A DNA stretch of 64,000 nt. It comes from Demequina flava. Lineage in GTDB: Bacteria; Actinomycetota; Actinomycetes; Actinomycetales; Demequinaceae. Made by a program: the position numbers and the translations under genes. Below, piece after piece: positions 25,617 to 34,188 of this stretch (position 1 is its first letter; every line of letters starts with the position of its first letter). Location: assembly GCF_000975035.1 (NCBI RefSeq), contig NZ_BBRA01000001.1, positions 124,001 through 188,000 on the forward strand, in the 5' to 3' direction. The notes under the pieces were generated by a model, which worked only from the letters and a program-made list of their open reading frames with translations, did not search any database and had not been told where the DNA came from.

Positions 25617-27833
25617 TTACTCGCCGGCCTCGTCCGAGTCTGCGGACTCAGCGCCCGCCTCCTCGACGACGCCCAGCGACAGCTTGCCGCGTGGGTCGAC
25701 CTCGTTGATCTCGACCTGAATCTTCTGGCCGATGGACAGGACGTCCTCAACGTTCTCGACACGCTTGCCACCGACGAGCTTGCGGATCTGCGAGATGTGC
25801 AGCAGTCCGTCCTTGCCGGGGCTGAGCGAGATGAAGGCACCGAAGGCAACCGTCTTGACGACAGTTCCCACGAAGCGCTCGCCGACCTCAGGCACGTGCG
25901 GGTTAGCGATCGCGTTGATCGCCGAGCGCGCAGCCTCAGCAGCTTCACCGTTGTCGGCGCCGATGAACACGGTGCCGTCGTCCTCGATGGAGATGTCAGC
26001 GCCAGTGTCGTCCTGGATCTGGTTGATCATCTTGCCCTTAGGGCCAATGACCTCACCGATCTTGTCGACGGGCACGCGCACCGTGATGATGCGAGGTGCG
26101 AACGGGTTCATCTCGTCAGGCTCGGAGATGGCCTCGTTCATGACCGACAGGATGTGCAGACGCGCATCCTTGGCCTGGCCCAAAGCACCGGCGAGGACCG
26201 ATGCGGGGATGCCGTCGAGCTTGGTGTCCAGCTGGATGGCGGTAATGAACTCGGAGGTACCTGCGACCTTGAAGTCCATGTCACCGAACGCGTCTTCTGC
26301 ACCGAGGATGTCGGTCAGAGCTGCGTAGCGGGTCTCACCGTCAACAGTGTCGGACACGAGGCCCATAGCGATCCCGGCGACGGGGGCCTTCAGGGGCACA
26401 CCGGCGTTCAGCATGGCCAGGGTCGATGCGCAGACAGAACCCATCGAGGTCGAGCCGTTGGAGCCCAGTGCCTCAGAGACCTGGCGAATCGCGTACGGGA
26501 AGTCCTCACGCGACGGCAGGACGGGAACCAGCGCGCGCTCAGCGAGAGCACCGTGGCCGATCTCGCGACGCTTGGGGGAACCCACACGACCGGTCTCGCC
26601 CGTGGAGAAGGGCGGGAAGTTGTAGTGGTGCATGTAGCGCTTCTTCGTCTCGGGGTTAAACGAGTCGATCTGCTGCTCCATCTTGAGCATGTTCAGCGTA
26701 GTGATACCCATGATCTGGGTTTCGCCGCGCTCGAAGATGGCGGAGCCGTGCACGCGCGGGATGGGGCCAACCTCGGCCGACAGCGGACGGATGTCCTCGA
26801 GGCCACGGCCGTCGATGCGGACGCCGTCCTTGAGGATGCGCTGGCGGATGGTCTGCTTGGTCACGGAGCGAATAGCTGCCGAGACCTCCTTCTCGCGGCC
26901 TTCGAACTGCTCAGCGAAGTTCTCGAGTGCGCCAGCCTTGATCTCGTCAAGGCGGTTCTCGCGCTCAGCCTTGTCAGCGATCTGCAGGGCAGCGGTGAGG
27001 TCAGCAGCGACGAAGGGCTCGACGGCTGCGAAGACGTCGTCCTGGTAGTCAAGGAAGCGCGGGAACTCCACGGTCTCCTTGGCTGCCTTGCCGGCGAGCT
27101 CGGCCTGAGCGTCGCACAGCGACTTGATGAAGGGCTTCGAAGCCTCAAGGCCCTGCGCCACAACCTCTTCGGTGGGTGCCTGGGCACCCTCGGAGATGAG
27201 GTTGAAAGCGTCGTCGGTGGCCTCAGCCTCGACCATCATGATGGCGACGTCGTCACCAACCACGCGGCCAGCAACGACCATCTCGAAGACGGCGCGCTGC
27301 TTGTCGGAGTAGCGCGGGAACGCGACCCACTGGCCGTCGATGAGTGCCACGCGGACACCACCGATGGGGCCGGAGAACGGCAGACCGGACAGCTGGGTGG
27401 ACATCGACGCAGCGTTGATTGCGAGGGTGTCGTAAGCGTCGTCGGGGTTGATCGCGAGGACGTCGATGACGACCTGGACCTCGTTGCGCAGGCCGGACAC
27501 GAAGGACGGGCGCAGCGGGCGGTCAATCAGACGGCACGTGAGGATGGCGTCGGTCGAGGGGCGGCCCTCGCGACGGAAGAACGAACCGGGGATCTTGCCG
27601 GCTGCATACGACCGCTCTTCGACGTCCACCGTCAGGGGGAAGAAGTCGAAGCCGTCGCGGGGGTGCTTGCCAGCCGTGGTGGCAGCCAGCAGCATCGTGT
27701 CGTTGTCGAGGTAGGCGGCGGTGGAACCGGCGGCCTGCTTGGCGAGGCGACCGGTCTCAAAGCGAACGGTGCGCGTGCCGAAAGAACCATTGTCGATGGT
27801 TGCTTCAGCGAACTGAATCTCAGGACCTTCCAT
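25617..27833 (-). CDS. pnp: Polyribonucleotide nucleotidyltransferase (PNPase)
   Basis: A phosphorolytic 3'-5' exoribonuclease and component of the RNA degradosome. The 738 residues contain two RNase PH domains separated by a helical domain, then KH ([25 protein letters not shown] region) and S1 ([20 protein letters not shown]) domains, and an acidic tail. I set the start at ATG 27833, since AGGAG lies 9 nt upstream; a longer frame to 27875 adds unconserved residues. rpsO is upstream in the same orientation but has its own strong terminator, so pnp probably uses a promoter in the 473-bp gap. Confidence 0.98.
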   Translation of the reverse strand: MEGPEIQFAEATIDNGSFGTRTVRFETGRLAKQAAGSTAAYLDNDTMLLAATTAGKHPRDGFDFFPLTVDVEERSYAAGKIPGSFFRREGRPSTDAILTCRLIDRPLRPSFVSGLRNEVQVVIDVLAINPDDAYDTLAINAASMSTQLSGLPFSGPIGGVRVALIDGQWVAFPRYSDKQRAVFEMVVAGRVVGDDVAIMMVEAEATDDAFNLISEGAQAPTEEVVAQGLEASKPFIKSLCDAQAELAGKAAKETVEFPRFLDYQDDVFAAVEPFVAADLTAALQIADKAERENRLDEIKAGALENFAEQFEGREKEVSAAIRSVTKQTIRQRILKDGVRIDGRGLEDIRPLSAEVGPIPRVHGSAIFERGETQIMGITTLNMLKMEQQIDSFNPETKKRYMHHYNFPPFSTGETGRVGSPKRREIGHGALAERALVPVLPSREDFPYAIRQVSEALGSNGSTSMGSVCASTLAMLNAGVPLKAPVAGIAMGLVSDTVDGETRYAALTDILGAEDAFGDMDFKVAGTSEFITAIQLDTKLDGIPASVLAGALGQAKDARLHILSVMNEAISEPDEMNPFAPRIITVRVPVDKIGEVIGPKGKMINQIQDDTGADISIEDDGTVFIGADNGEAAEAARSAINAIANPHVPEVGERFVGTVVKTVAFGAFISLSPGKDGLLHISQIRKLVGGKRVENVEDVLSIGQKIQVEINEVDPRGKLSLGVVEEAGAESADSDEAGE

Positions 27834-28006
27834 GTGGAAGTTGCTCCTTTTCTGTGGAGCAGGCCAGGCGAACATAAGGGACTCGTTGAGTCCGATACTG
27901 ATCGTCAGTCGACATAGTCAGACGTGCGCCCGCGTCTGATGCGCGGGGATTCTGCCCATCTCCACCGAGGATCAGCGTCCAGCTGCCCTGCCAGGTGTAT
28001 GAAATT

Positions 28007-28036
28007 GGGCACCGCCATGAATGGCGGGCCTTGCCC
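28007..28036 (-). promoter_or_regulatory. Stem-loop in the pnp leader
   Basis: An inner perfect 7-bp stem CCGCCAT/ATGGCGG with a two-base loop is flanked by an outer GGGCA/TGCCC pairing. It lies about 170 nt before the pnp start. In E. coli a leader hairpin mediates pnp autocontrol, but no homology to that element is claimed. Confidence 0.45.
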
Positions 28037-28126
28037 ATGCTATCAGTGTGACCGCTTCTGGCGCACGAGTGCGGGCTGGGCGCGCCCCAGCAGATGGCTC
28101 ACTCATATACATCACGAGCCTCGTGG

Positions 28127-28137
28127 GGCCGATGCTG
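28127..28137 (-). repeat. CAGCATCGGCC copy, intergenic
   Basis: In the rpsO-pnp gap, about 18 bp upstream of the weak TATATG hexamer. Confidence 0.8.
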
Positions 28138-28240
28138 TGGTGCCGCATGCGCATGGCTTGCCTAGTTTGTGGGTGCGGCAGGGTGGAGCGGAGTGGCGGC
28201 GGGGCGGACGGGTGGGGCGAGGGATCCGTCCAGACAAGCG

Positions 28241-28284
28241 AAAAGCCCGGCTGCTCGACCTCCGTGAGGAGGGAGCAACCGGGC
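28241..28284 (-). terminator. Intrinsic terminator of rpsO
   Basis: GCCCGG-C-TGCTC pairs with GAGCA-A-CCGGGC around a 16-nt loop. On the minus strand the stem is followed by TTTTC, a classic rho-independent layout, 23 nt after the rpsO stop. Confidence 0.85.
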
Positions 28285-28306
28285 CGAGCGCGACCGGATC
28301 TGCGCG

Positions 28307-28576
28307 TTAGCGGCGCAGACCCAGGCGCTCAATCAGCGAGCGGTAACGCTCGATGTCGATGCGCTGAAGGTAGTTCAGCAGGTTGCGGCGCTTACCAACG
28401 AGGAGCAGCAGGCCACGACGCGAGTGGTGGTCGTGCTTGTGCTCCTTGAGGTGACCGGTGAGGTCGTTGATGCGCTGCGTGAGGAGCGCGACCTGAACCT
28501 CAGGCGAACCGGTGTCGCCCTCGACGGTGGCGTACTCGGTCATGATGGACTTCTTGGTGGCTGCGTCAAGAGGCAC
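28307..28576 (-). CDS. rpsO: 30S ribosomal protein S15
   Basis: An early-binding 16S rRNA protein that organises the platform of the 30S subunit. The 89 residues match S15 throughout, including [40 protein letters not shown] and the end [14 protein letters not shown] lies ahead of ATG 28576. Its own terminator (28241-28284) and candidate -10 (28668-28673) mark it as a single-gene unit. Confidence 0.99.
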   Translation of the reverse strand: MPLDAATKKSIMTEYATVEGDTGSPEVQVALLTQRINDLTGHLKEHKHDHHSRRGLLLLVGKRRNLLNYLQRIDIERYRSLIERLGLRR

Positions 28577-28667
28577 GGCTCACTCCTTCTGATGTCTTGT
28601 TGCACGGAGCTCCCGGGCATGTTCTCCGGGGGCTTGGGATCCGCGGCCGTTTCACGGCGACGTCCCA

Positions 28668-28673
28668 CTATAC
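28668..28673 (-). promoter_or_regulatory. Candidate -10 of rpsO promoter
   Basis: TATAGT preceded by TG on the minus strand gives a leader of about 85 nt. An imperfect hairpin (28608-28616 with 28627-28635) lies in that leader, where S15 autocontrol could act. Confidence 0.5.
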
Positions 28674-28708
28674 AGCAAGGAGAAGGCTTCGGGCGAGCCG
28701 ATGCTGGC

Positions 28709-29773
28709 TCACCGGGGCGAGATCAGAGCCCTAGCGTGCTGTCCTTCAGCGTACGGCAGCTCTGAGGTGACGGATTCCAGTGCCACAGGCGGAGCCATTA
28801 GCGATCCCCAGTCGCGGGTGGCATGTGTGCCCGCCAGGAAGTCCAACGCTGCGAGCAGGTGGTGAGGGCCCACGTGCGGAGCGCCGCGAACCGACAGCGC
28901 TTCGCGCGACAGACGGGCCATGTCGAGGTGCAGATGCGCCACGCGTGCACGAGTGCGGCCCACCACGAGCACTCCCCCGGTGTCGAGGGCATCGCTGGCG
29001 GCCGCCAACGCCGCCGCTCCGCCGGAGACATCAATCACCACATCCGCGCGTGCCAGCCCCGTGGCGGGATCCAGTGCAGCGTCCGCCCCAAACTCGAGGG
29101 CGCGCTGGCGCCGTTGCGGGTCCGGCTCGACGATGGTGATCGACGATGCACCCGCCTCCGCCACCATCGCGACGGCCACGAGGCCCTGCATGCCTGCTCC
29201 AAGAACGAGCACACGCTTGCCCGCAAGCGGCCCAGCCGTGTCGATCACCGAGCAGACACTAGCCACTGCACACCCAGCAGGTACGGCAATCATGTCCGGG
29301 ATGCTGCGCGGCACTATCGCCACGACCGCGGTGGGCGGTAGCACTGCATGCGTGGTGAGGCTGCCGCTCAGGGCGACCTCAGCATCCGCCTGCGCCTCGC
29401 CCAGGACCGTAGGGTTGCGGCAGGCTCTCCCCGTAGCGCACCCCTGGCACCGCCCACAGCCGGCGTTGCGCCCCCACACCACTCGCATACCTGGTGCCAA
29501 GAGCGTGCCATCGGCAGCAACGGCGGCTTCCCCCCGGCCAATTGCTTCAATGACCCCGACTCCTTCATGCCCCAGCACTGCTGGGTGAGCGCCCGCGTGC
29601 TGCTGCTCCACCATGTCGACCACGCATCCGCACACGGCACCGAAGTGCATCGCGACCAAGATCTCCCCTGGAGAGAGATCTGGAACCGGGAGGGTCAAAG
29701 TGTCGAGCACGGCACCGTCATGGGAGACGAGTGCGCGCGCGGTGACCGCAACGGCGGCGTGGGGAGCAGGCAT
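28709..29773 (-). CDS. Zinc-binding MDR alcohol dehydrogenase
   Basis: A 354-residue medium-chain dehydrogenase/reductase. The catalytic-zinc side has C48-like GAVCGCVVD and the GHEGVGVIE motif. The structural zinc loop CGRCQGCATGRAC has all four cysteines. The nucleotide loop VLVLGAGMQGL follows, with an acidic residue after the second strand (IVEPD) that suggests NAD. The overall pattern resembles the phosphonate-linked alcohol dehydrogenase subgroup, but no phosphonate genes are near. The N-terminal stretch before residue 12 is unconserved. It is monocistronic between rpsO and the ABC operon; its substrate is unknown. Confidence 0.83.
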   Translation of the reverse strand: MPAPHAAVAVTARALVSHDGAVLDTLTLPVPDLSPGEILVAMHFGAVCGCVVDMVEQQHAGAHPAVLGHEGVGVIEAIGRGEAAVAADGTLLAPGMRVVWGRNAGCGRCQGCATGRACRNPTVLGEAQADAEVALSGSLTTHAVLPPTAVVAIVPRSIPDMIAVPAGCAVASVCSVIDTAGPLAGKRVLVLGAGMQGLVAVAMVAEAGASSITIVEPDPQRRQRALEFGADAALDPATGLARADVVIDVSGGAAALAAASDALDTGGVLVVGRTRARVAHLHLDMARLSREALSVRGAPHVGPHHLLAALDFLAGTHATRDWGSLMAPPVALESVTSELPYAEGQHARALISPR

Positions 29774-29898
29774 GTGCTGGACCTTGCCGGACCAGGGCCG
29801 ATGCGCACAACCGGCACACTCGATCCTCGCCTGACATTCACCGCTAGTTCACACCTTTGTCACTCACGGTGCCATTTAGGTGTCGCGATGTTCACAAA

Positions 29899-30765
29899 CT
29901 AGCTGTCGCTGTCGCCTTCTGCGGACGCCTCATACCGGTCCAGGTGAGGCCGCTGTGGCTCGGGGAGAACGGTGCCCGCGGTCGAGTCCCACGCGTCCTG
30001 CCACGAGCCATCTTCCATCGATGCTTCGAGGGTGTCGTTGATCCACGCGCGGAACTCGTCGTCGTCATGCGCGACGCCAATGCCGTAAGGCTCGGCGGTG
30101 AAGGGCGCACCCACAATCCGGAACTGACCATCGGACTCGTCCGCGTACCCAGCGAGGATCACGTCATCGGTTGTCACGACGTCCACTTGGCCGGTGCGCA
30201 GTGGCTCAAGGCAGTCGGAGTAGTCGTCGAACAGCACAACCGATGCGTCCGGGGCAACGCGACCGATCGTGACAGCTGCGGTTGAGCCGGCCACGGTGCA
30301 GACCTGTTTGCCGTCCAAATCCAGCGGGGACGCGATGTCGACATCGTCCTTGCGAGTCATCAGCGTCTGGCCTGCGACGTAATAAGGACCGGCAAAGCCG
30401 ACCTTCTCTTTGCGTTCCTCGCTAATTGTGTAGGTCGCGACGATGAGGTCGACCTTGCCGTTCACGAGGAGGTTCTCGCGCTCATCGCTCGGCGCCTCGA
30501 CCCAGGTGATGCCCGACTCGTCGATGTCTAGGGCGTCGGCAACAATGCGCGCTACCTCGACATCGAAACCCTGGGGAACACCCTCGGAATCGAGTTCGCC
30601 GAAGAGGGGCTGATCGTGCTTGACGCCGATCGTAATCTCCCCCGACTCAGCAAGGCTGGACATGGTCGAGTCGCTTGGGTACTCATCGGCCGAGCAGGCG
30701 CTCAGCGCCGCCACGAGAGCGATAGCACCGGCGATCACGCCGCCTCGCACAACTGTTCTCATCAT
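29899..30765 (-). CDS. Second glutamate-type ABC substrate-binding lipoprotein
   Basis: A 288-residue extracellular solute-binding protein of the family-3 type. The signal peptide ends in the lipobox LSAC (Cys about 24). Mature motifs include FDVEVARIVADALDI and DVVTTDDVILAGYADESDG. It is a clear paralogue of the binding protein at 32452-33315, sharing CLEPLR-GQVDVVTTD-VILAGY and EPYGIGV. It lies 77 nt after the second permease, at the operon's end, so one transporter may be fed by two binding proteins. The Asp/Ser-rich C-terminal tail EASAEGDSDS is not shared with the paralogue. Confidence 0.88.
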   Translation of the reverse strand: MMRTVVRGGVIAGAIALVAALSACSADEYPSDSTMSSLAESGEITIGVKHDQPLFGELDSEGVPQGFDVEVARIVADALDIDESGITWVEAPSDERENLLVNGKVDLIVATYTISEERKEKVGFAGPYYVAGQTLMTRKDDVDIASPLDLDGKQVCTVAGSTAAVTIGRVAPDASVVLFDDYSDCLEPLRTGQVDVVTTDDVILAGYADESDGQFRIVGAPFTAEPYGIGVAHDDDEFRAWINDTLEASMEDGSWQDAWDSTAGTVLPEPQRPHLDRYEASAEGDSDS

Positions 30766-30842
30766 CGATATCGTTCATCCCCTCTGCGGCACGAGAGTAC
30801 ACGTGAGCGCAGCAGCTATGGGGCTTCGTCGTGCCATGTATG

Positions 30843-31718
30843 TCACACCGCGGGGGCGCCGCCCGCCTGAGTGGGGGCCGCGGCGGGCTTGGCTCCGGCG
30901 GAACTGTGGCGCATACGGCCCTCGAGCCAGGTCGCCAAGCGCGACACTGCCATGTTCACGCCGATGTAGATGACAGCAGCCGCGAGGATCAGCGGCACCA
31001 CCGAGCTGTTGCCGAAGAAGTTGTACAGGTTCTTGGTCACGGTCAGCAGCTCGACGTACGCGATGATGAAGCCCAGCGAGGTGTCCTTCAAGAGCACCAC
31101 GATCTGGCTGATCAGCGCGGGCAACATGATGCGGACCGCTTGCGGGAGCTGGATTCGCATCATGGTTTGCAGCGGCGTCAGGCCGATGCTGAGGCCTGCC
31201 TCGCGTTGCCCGGAAGGCAGCGCCGCGATGCCAGCGCGCAGGATTTCCGCCACCACGGCCGTGTTATAGACCACGAGACCAAGGACAACAGCCCAGAGCG
31301 GACTGAGGTTGAGGGCGAGCACACCAAAGTAGATGATGAGCAGCACGGGGATGCCGCGGAAGATGTGAGTAAAGCCGTATGCCGGGTAGCGCACCCAGCG
31401 CGTGGGCGCCTGACGTGCGATGGTCAGCATCAGCGCGAAGACGACCACAATCGGCACCGCGATGACGACAGCCTTCATTGTTCCGAGGATGAGTCCATCC
31501 CACAGAAGGCGCTGCCACACCTCGAGACCGGAGAAGCCCTTGTCTCCGGCCCACAACACCTGCCAGCGGTCATCAAAGATGCCGCGGCGGTAAGCGTCGA
31601 ACGCGAACCAAGCGATCGCGCCCAAAATCACGATGGAGAAAATCACCGTGTAGAGCTTGTCCCGGACGATGGCCTTGGGGCCCGGGATGTCGTAAAGAAC
31701 CTGCTGCTTTTCGCTCAT
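30843..31718 (-). CDS. gluD: Glutamate-type ABC transporter permease (GluD-like)
   Basis: A 291-residue inner-membrane subunit with one helix near residues 28-48 and a MetI-like domain. The EAA loop reads EILRAGIAALPSGQREAGLS. The C-terminus is extended by an Ala/Pro tail. Its ATG overlaps the stop of the first permease by 4 nt, so the two permeases are made together. The length is greater than GluC because of the extra N-terminal helix, as in Corynebacterium GluD. Confidence 0.88.
   Translation of the reverse strand: MSEKQQVLYDIPGPKAIVRDKLYTVIFSIVILGAIAWFAFDAYRRGIFDDRWQVLWAGDKGFSGLEVWQRLLWDGLILGTMKAVVIAVPIVVVFALMLTIARQAPTRWVRYPAYGFTHIFRGIPVLLIIYFGVLALNLSPLWAVVLGLVVYNTAVVAEILRAGIAALPSGQREAGLSIGLTPLQTMMRIQLPQAVRIMLPALISQIVVLLKDTSLGFIIAYVELLTVTKNLYNFFGNSSVVPLILAAAVIYIGVNMAVSRLATWLEGRMRHSSAGAKPAAAPTQAGGAPAV
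31181..31191 (-). repeat. CAGCATCGGCC copy in gluD
   Basis: Codon phase AGC-ATC-GGC (Ser-Ile-Gly), different from the Ala-rich phases. Confidence 0.8.
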
Positions 31719-32368
31719 CGCGCCACCGCCACCTTCGACTCGAGGTTCTCCGCTGCGACGGACAAGGGCACCGTCATCACCAGGTACGCCAATCCAACCC
31801 CGAAGAAGATCCCAATAACGTCACCGGGATTGCCGTTGGACAAGCGGTTCGCGATCGCGGTGAGCTCCGTCGTGGCAAAGCCTGCCGCGACGGACGTGTT
31901 CTTGATGTGGGCAATGTAAACGTTGATCAGCGGCGGAACGACGGACCTAAAGGCTTGGGGCAGCACCACTGTCGACAGGGACTGCACAAAGGTCAGGCCT
32001 ACACTCCGGGCCGCTTCTGCCTGGCCCACTCCCACGGAGTTGATACCCGAGCGAACCGCTTCACAGACGAAGGTTGAGGTGTACAGCGTCATCGCCAAGA
32101 TCGCCATGGGAATGCCGAGCGGAACAACCAAGCCAAGCAACTGCGGCGACGCGGTGACAAGGAACAGGAACAGGAGCGTCAATGGCGTGTTGCGAATGAT
32201 GTTCACATACGCCGTGGCGAACGAACGCAAGGGGCCAATCGGAGACACGCGGAATGCCGCGAGCGTCACGCCCCAGGCGAACGACAGCACACCTGCCGCT
32301 GTCGCGATCCACAGTGTGGTCAGGAAGGCCCGCCACAGTAGATCGAAGTTTTCGAGAAGTGCTCCCAT
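31715..32368 (-). CDS. gluC: Glutamate-type ABC transporter permease (GluC-like)
   Basis: A 217-residue permease with about five helices and the EAA loop VCEAVRSGINSVGVGQAEAARS. It forms a heterodimer with the downstream permease in this family. AGGAA followed by GGGGA precede ATG 32368. It lies 83 nt after the first binding protein; the gap may allow more binding protein than permease to be made. Confidence 0.88.
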   Translation of the reverse strand: MGALLENFDLLWRAFLTTLWIATAAGVLSFAWGVTLAAFRVSPIGPLRSFATAYVNIIRNTPLTLLFLFLVTASPQLLGLVVPLGIPMAILAMTLYTSTFVCEAVRSGINSVGVGQAEAARSVGLTFVQSLSTVVLPQAFRSVVPPLINVYIAHIKNTSVAAGFATTELTAIANRLSNGNPGDVIGIFFGVGLAYLVMTVPLSVAAENLESKVAVAR

Positions 32369-32451
32369 GTCCCCAGTTCCTCAAGAGGTGTGCGGGTGGG
32401 GCCCGGCGCCGTATGCGCCGAGCCCCACCTCACAACGGTTACGTCAGTGGA

Positions 32452-33315
32452 TCAGTAGCGGTCTACCGACGGAACCTCAGGCTCCGGCAGCACGGTGCCA
32501 GCCGAGCCATCCGCGTTCCAGGCCTCGAGCCAGCGTCCGTCCTCGAAGATCTCTTCGAGCACGTCGTTGATCCAGTCGCGGAACTCATCGTCCTCGAGAC
32601 CCACACCGATGCCATAGGGCTCCTCAGTGAAGGGCTCACCAGCAATAGCGAACTCGCCGTCGGACTCATCCACGTAGCCAGCAAGGATCACGTTGTCGGT
32701 GGTGACAACGTCGACCTGGCCGTTACGCAGCGGCTCGAGGCAGTCGGTGTAAGCACCGAACAGCACGAGGTTCGCGTCGGGGTAGTTCTCGTCGATGTTC
32801 GCGGCGGGAGTCGAGCCCTCGACCGAGCAGACGTTCTTGCCCGACAAGTCGTCAGGGCCAGCGATGTCGGAGTTGTCCGCCATCACCATCAGCGACTGAC
32901 CAGCGTTGTAGTACGGGCCGGCGAACGACACGACTTCCTTGCGCTCATCGTTGATCGTGTAAGTAGCGACAACCATGTCGACCTGGCCACCCTCGATGAA
33001 GGGCTCGCGGTTGGCTGAAACAGTCTCAACCCACTCAATGCTGTCTGCGGAAATTCCGAGCTCTTCCGCGATGATCGTGCCGATGTTGACATCGAAGCCG
33101 ACCGGGGCGCCGTCAGGGCCCACGAGTCCGAACAGGGGCTGGTCGAACTTGGTGCCGATGGTGATCGATCCGGCGTCGGACAGGGCTGCCATGGTGGAGC
33201 CTTCGGGGAAGTCGCCCGAAGCAGCTTCTTCGGAGCCTCCATCGTCAGAACTGCAGGCGGACAGTGCGAGCACTGCTGCGGCGCCCAGCGCCGCCACCTT
33301 GGTCTTCGTGAACAT
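32452..33315 (-). CDS. gluB: Glutamate-type ABC substrate-binding lipoprotein (GluB-like)
   Basis: A 287-residue family-3 solute-binding lipoprotein. The signal peptide MFTKTKVAALGAAAVLALSAC ends in lipobox LSAC. The start at ATG 33315 is set by AGAGGAG 9 nt upstream; an ATG six codons earlier is less well placed. The mature protein has FDVNIGTIIAEELGI, VATYTINDERKEVVSFAGPYY and NDVLEEIFEDGRWLEAW. Glutamate is the likeliest ligand from the gene order ATPase-binding protein-permease-permease, but glutamine or aspartate cannot be excluded. Confidence 0.9.
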   Translation of the reverse strand: MFTKTKVAALGAAAVLALSACSSDDGGSEEAASGDFPEGSTMAALSDAGSITIGTKFDQPLFGLVGPDGAPVGFDVNIGTIIAEELGISADSIEWVETVSANREPFIEGGQVDMVVATYTINDERKEVVSFAGPYYNAGQSLMVMADNSDIAGPDDLSGKNVCSVEGSTPAANIDENYPDANLVLFGAYTDCLEPLRNGQVDVVTTDNVILAGYVDESDGEFAIAGEPFTEEPYGIGVGLEDDEFRDWINDVLEEIFEDGRWLEAWNADGSAGTVLPEPEVPSVDRY

Positions 33316-33372
33316 GCGGTGTTCTCCTCTCATCAGCTACGGACGGACAGTCCGCAACACTTCTGTGACGCG

Positions 33373-34146
33373 TCAGTGCGTCAAAATCTTGGACAGGAAG
33401 TCCTGGGCGCGGTGTGACTGCGGGTTGGTGAAGAACTCCTCTGGGGTGTTCTCTTCCTGAATCTTGCCGTCAGCCATAAAGACGACTCGGTTCGCGGCCT
33501 TGCGAGCGAAGCCCATCTCGTGCGTGACGACGATCATCGTCATGCCTTCCCTCGCGAGGTCGGTCATGACGTCGAGGACCTCGTTGATCATCTCCGGGTC
33601 AAGCGCGGAGGTGGGTTCATCGAAGAGCATCACCTTGGGATGCATCGCGAGCGAACGAGCGATAGCAACACGCTGCTGCTGGCCGCCCGACAATTGTGCA
33701 GGGTACTTATCCGCCTGGTTGGCGACCCCCACGCGCTCAAGGAGTTCCATGGCCTCGGACTCGGCCTGCTTCTTCGACATCTTGCGGACCTTAATGGGTC
33801 CGAGCGTCACGTTCTCGAGGATCGTCTTGTGCGCAAAGAGATTAAAGGACTGGAAAACCATCCCGACATCCGCGCGCAACTTTGCAAGCGGACGCCCTTC
33901 AGCGGGCAACGGAGTGCCGTCGATCTCGATGAGTCCGTCGTCGATTGACTCAAGACGGTTGATGGCGCGACACAAGGTCGACTTACCCGACCCTGAGGGC
34001 CCAATCACCACCACGACTTCACCGCGCTTGACGGTCATGTTGATGTCATTGAGGACGTGCAAGTCCCCAAAGTGCTTATTGACGTGCTCTAGCCTGACGA
34101 GCGCCTGTGCTCCGCTGTCGGGCGAGCCGATTGAGGCATCGTCCAT
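33373..34146 (-). CDS. gluA: Glutamate-type ABC transporter ATPase (GluA-like)
   Basis: A 257-residue polar-amino-acid ABC ATPase. Walker [10 protein letters not shown] is at residues 49-57, the signature is LSGGQQQR, Walker B is [14 protein letters not shown] and the switch histidine is in VVTHEMGFA. It is the first gene of the gluA-gluB-gluC-gluD-second binding protein operon. TAAGGT ends 6 nt before ATG 34146, giving a leaderless start. Two copies of TAAAGCCGC, 21 bp apart, flank the -35 region and are a candidate operator. Confidence 0.94.
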   Translation of the reverse strand: MDDASIGSPDSGAQALVRLEHVNKHFGDLHVLNDINMTVKRGEVVVVIGPSGSGKSTLCRAINRLESIDDGLIEIDGTPLPAEGRPLAKLRADVGMVFQSFNLFAHKTILENVTLGPIKVRKMSKKQAESEAMELLERVGVANQADKYPAQLSGGQQQRVAIARSLAMHPKVMLFDEPTSALDPEMINEVLDVMTDLAREGMTMIVVTHEMGFARKAANRVVFMADGKIQEENTPEEFFTNPQSHRAQDFLSKILTH

Positions 34147-34152
34147 TCTGTG

Positions 34153-34188
34153 ACCTTAGCGGCTTTAGCAGGCATATGGGCGGCTTTA
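34153..34188 (-). promoter_or_regulatory. gluA promoter with 21-bp-spaced direct repeats
   Basis: The -10 TAAGGT is at 34153-34158. TAAAGCCGC (minus strand) occurs at 34159-34167 and again at 34180-34188, a period of 21 bp, two helical turns, around the expected -35 position. The upstream copy overlaps the ribF stop codon. Confidence 0.5.

Larger units (their letters stand above)
27834..28306 (-). other. Intergenic region between rpsO and pnp (pnp leader and promoter)
   Basis: No convincing gene is seen in these 473 bp. Reading on the minus strand, it holds the rpsO terminator, one CAGCATCGGCC copy, a weak TATATG hexamer (28104-28109), a strong hairpin (28007-28036) and the pnp ribosome site. 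The promoter assignment is tentative. Confidence 0.6.

Noticed and set aside
25542-27917. A 791-codon plus-strand frame antisense to pnp
   Set aside because: It is a shadow of pnp, has no ribosome site and codes for a low-complexity His/Asp/Leu-rich product with no recognisable fold.
28608-28635. Imperfect AGCTCCCGG/CCGGGGGCT hairpin in the rpsO leader as an S15 binding site
   Set aside because: The pairing is better on the plus strand than on the rpsO strand, so an RNA role in rpsO control is not supported by sequence alone; it is mentioned only under the promoter entry.
29844-29902. Inverted CTAGTT/AACTAG ends enclosing ACCT/AGGT, between the dehydrogenase and the second binding protein
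   Set aside because: The arms are only 4-6 bp with a loop of about 47 nt and no U-tract, so neither a terminator nor an operator is supported.
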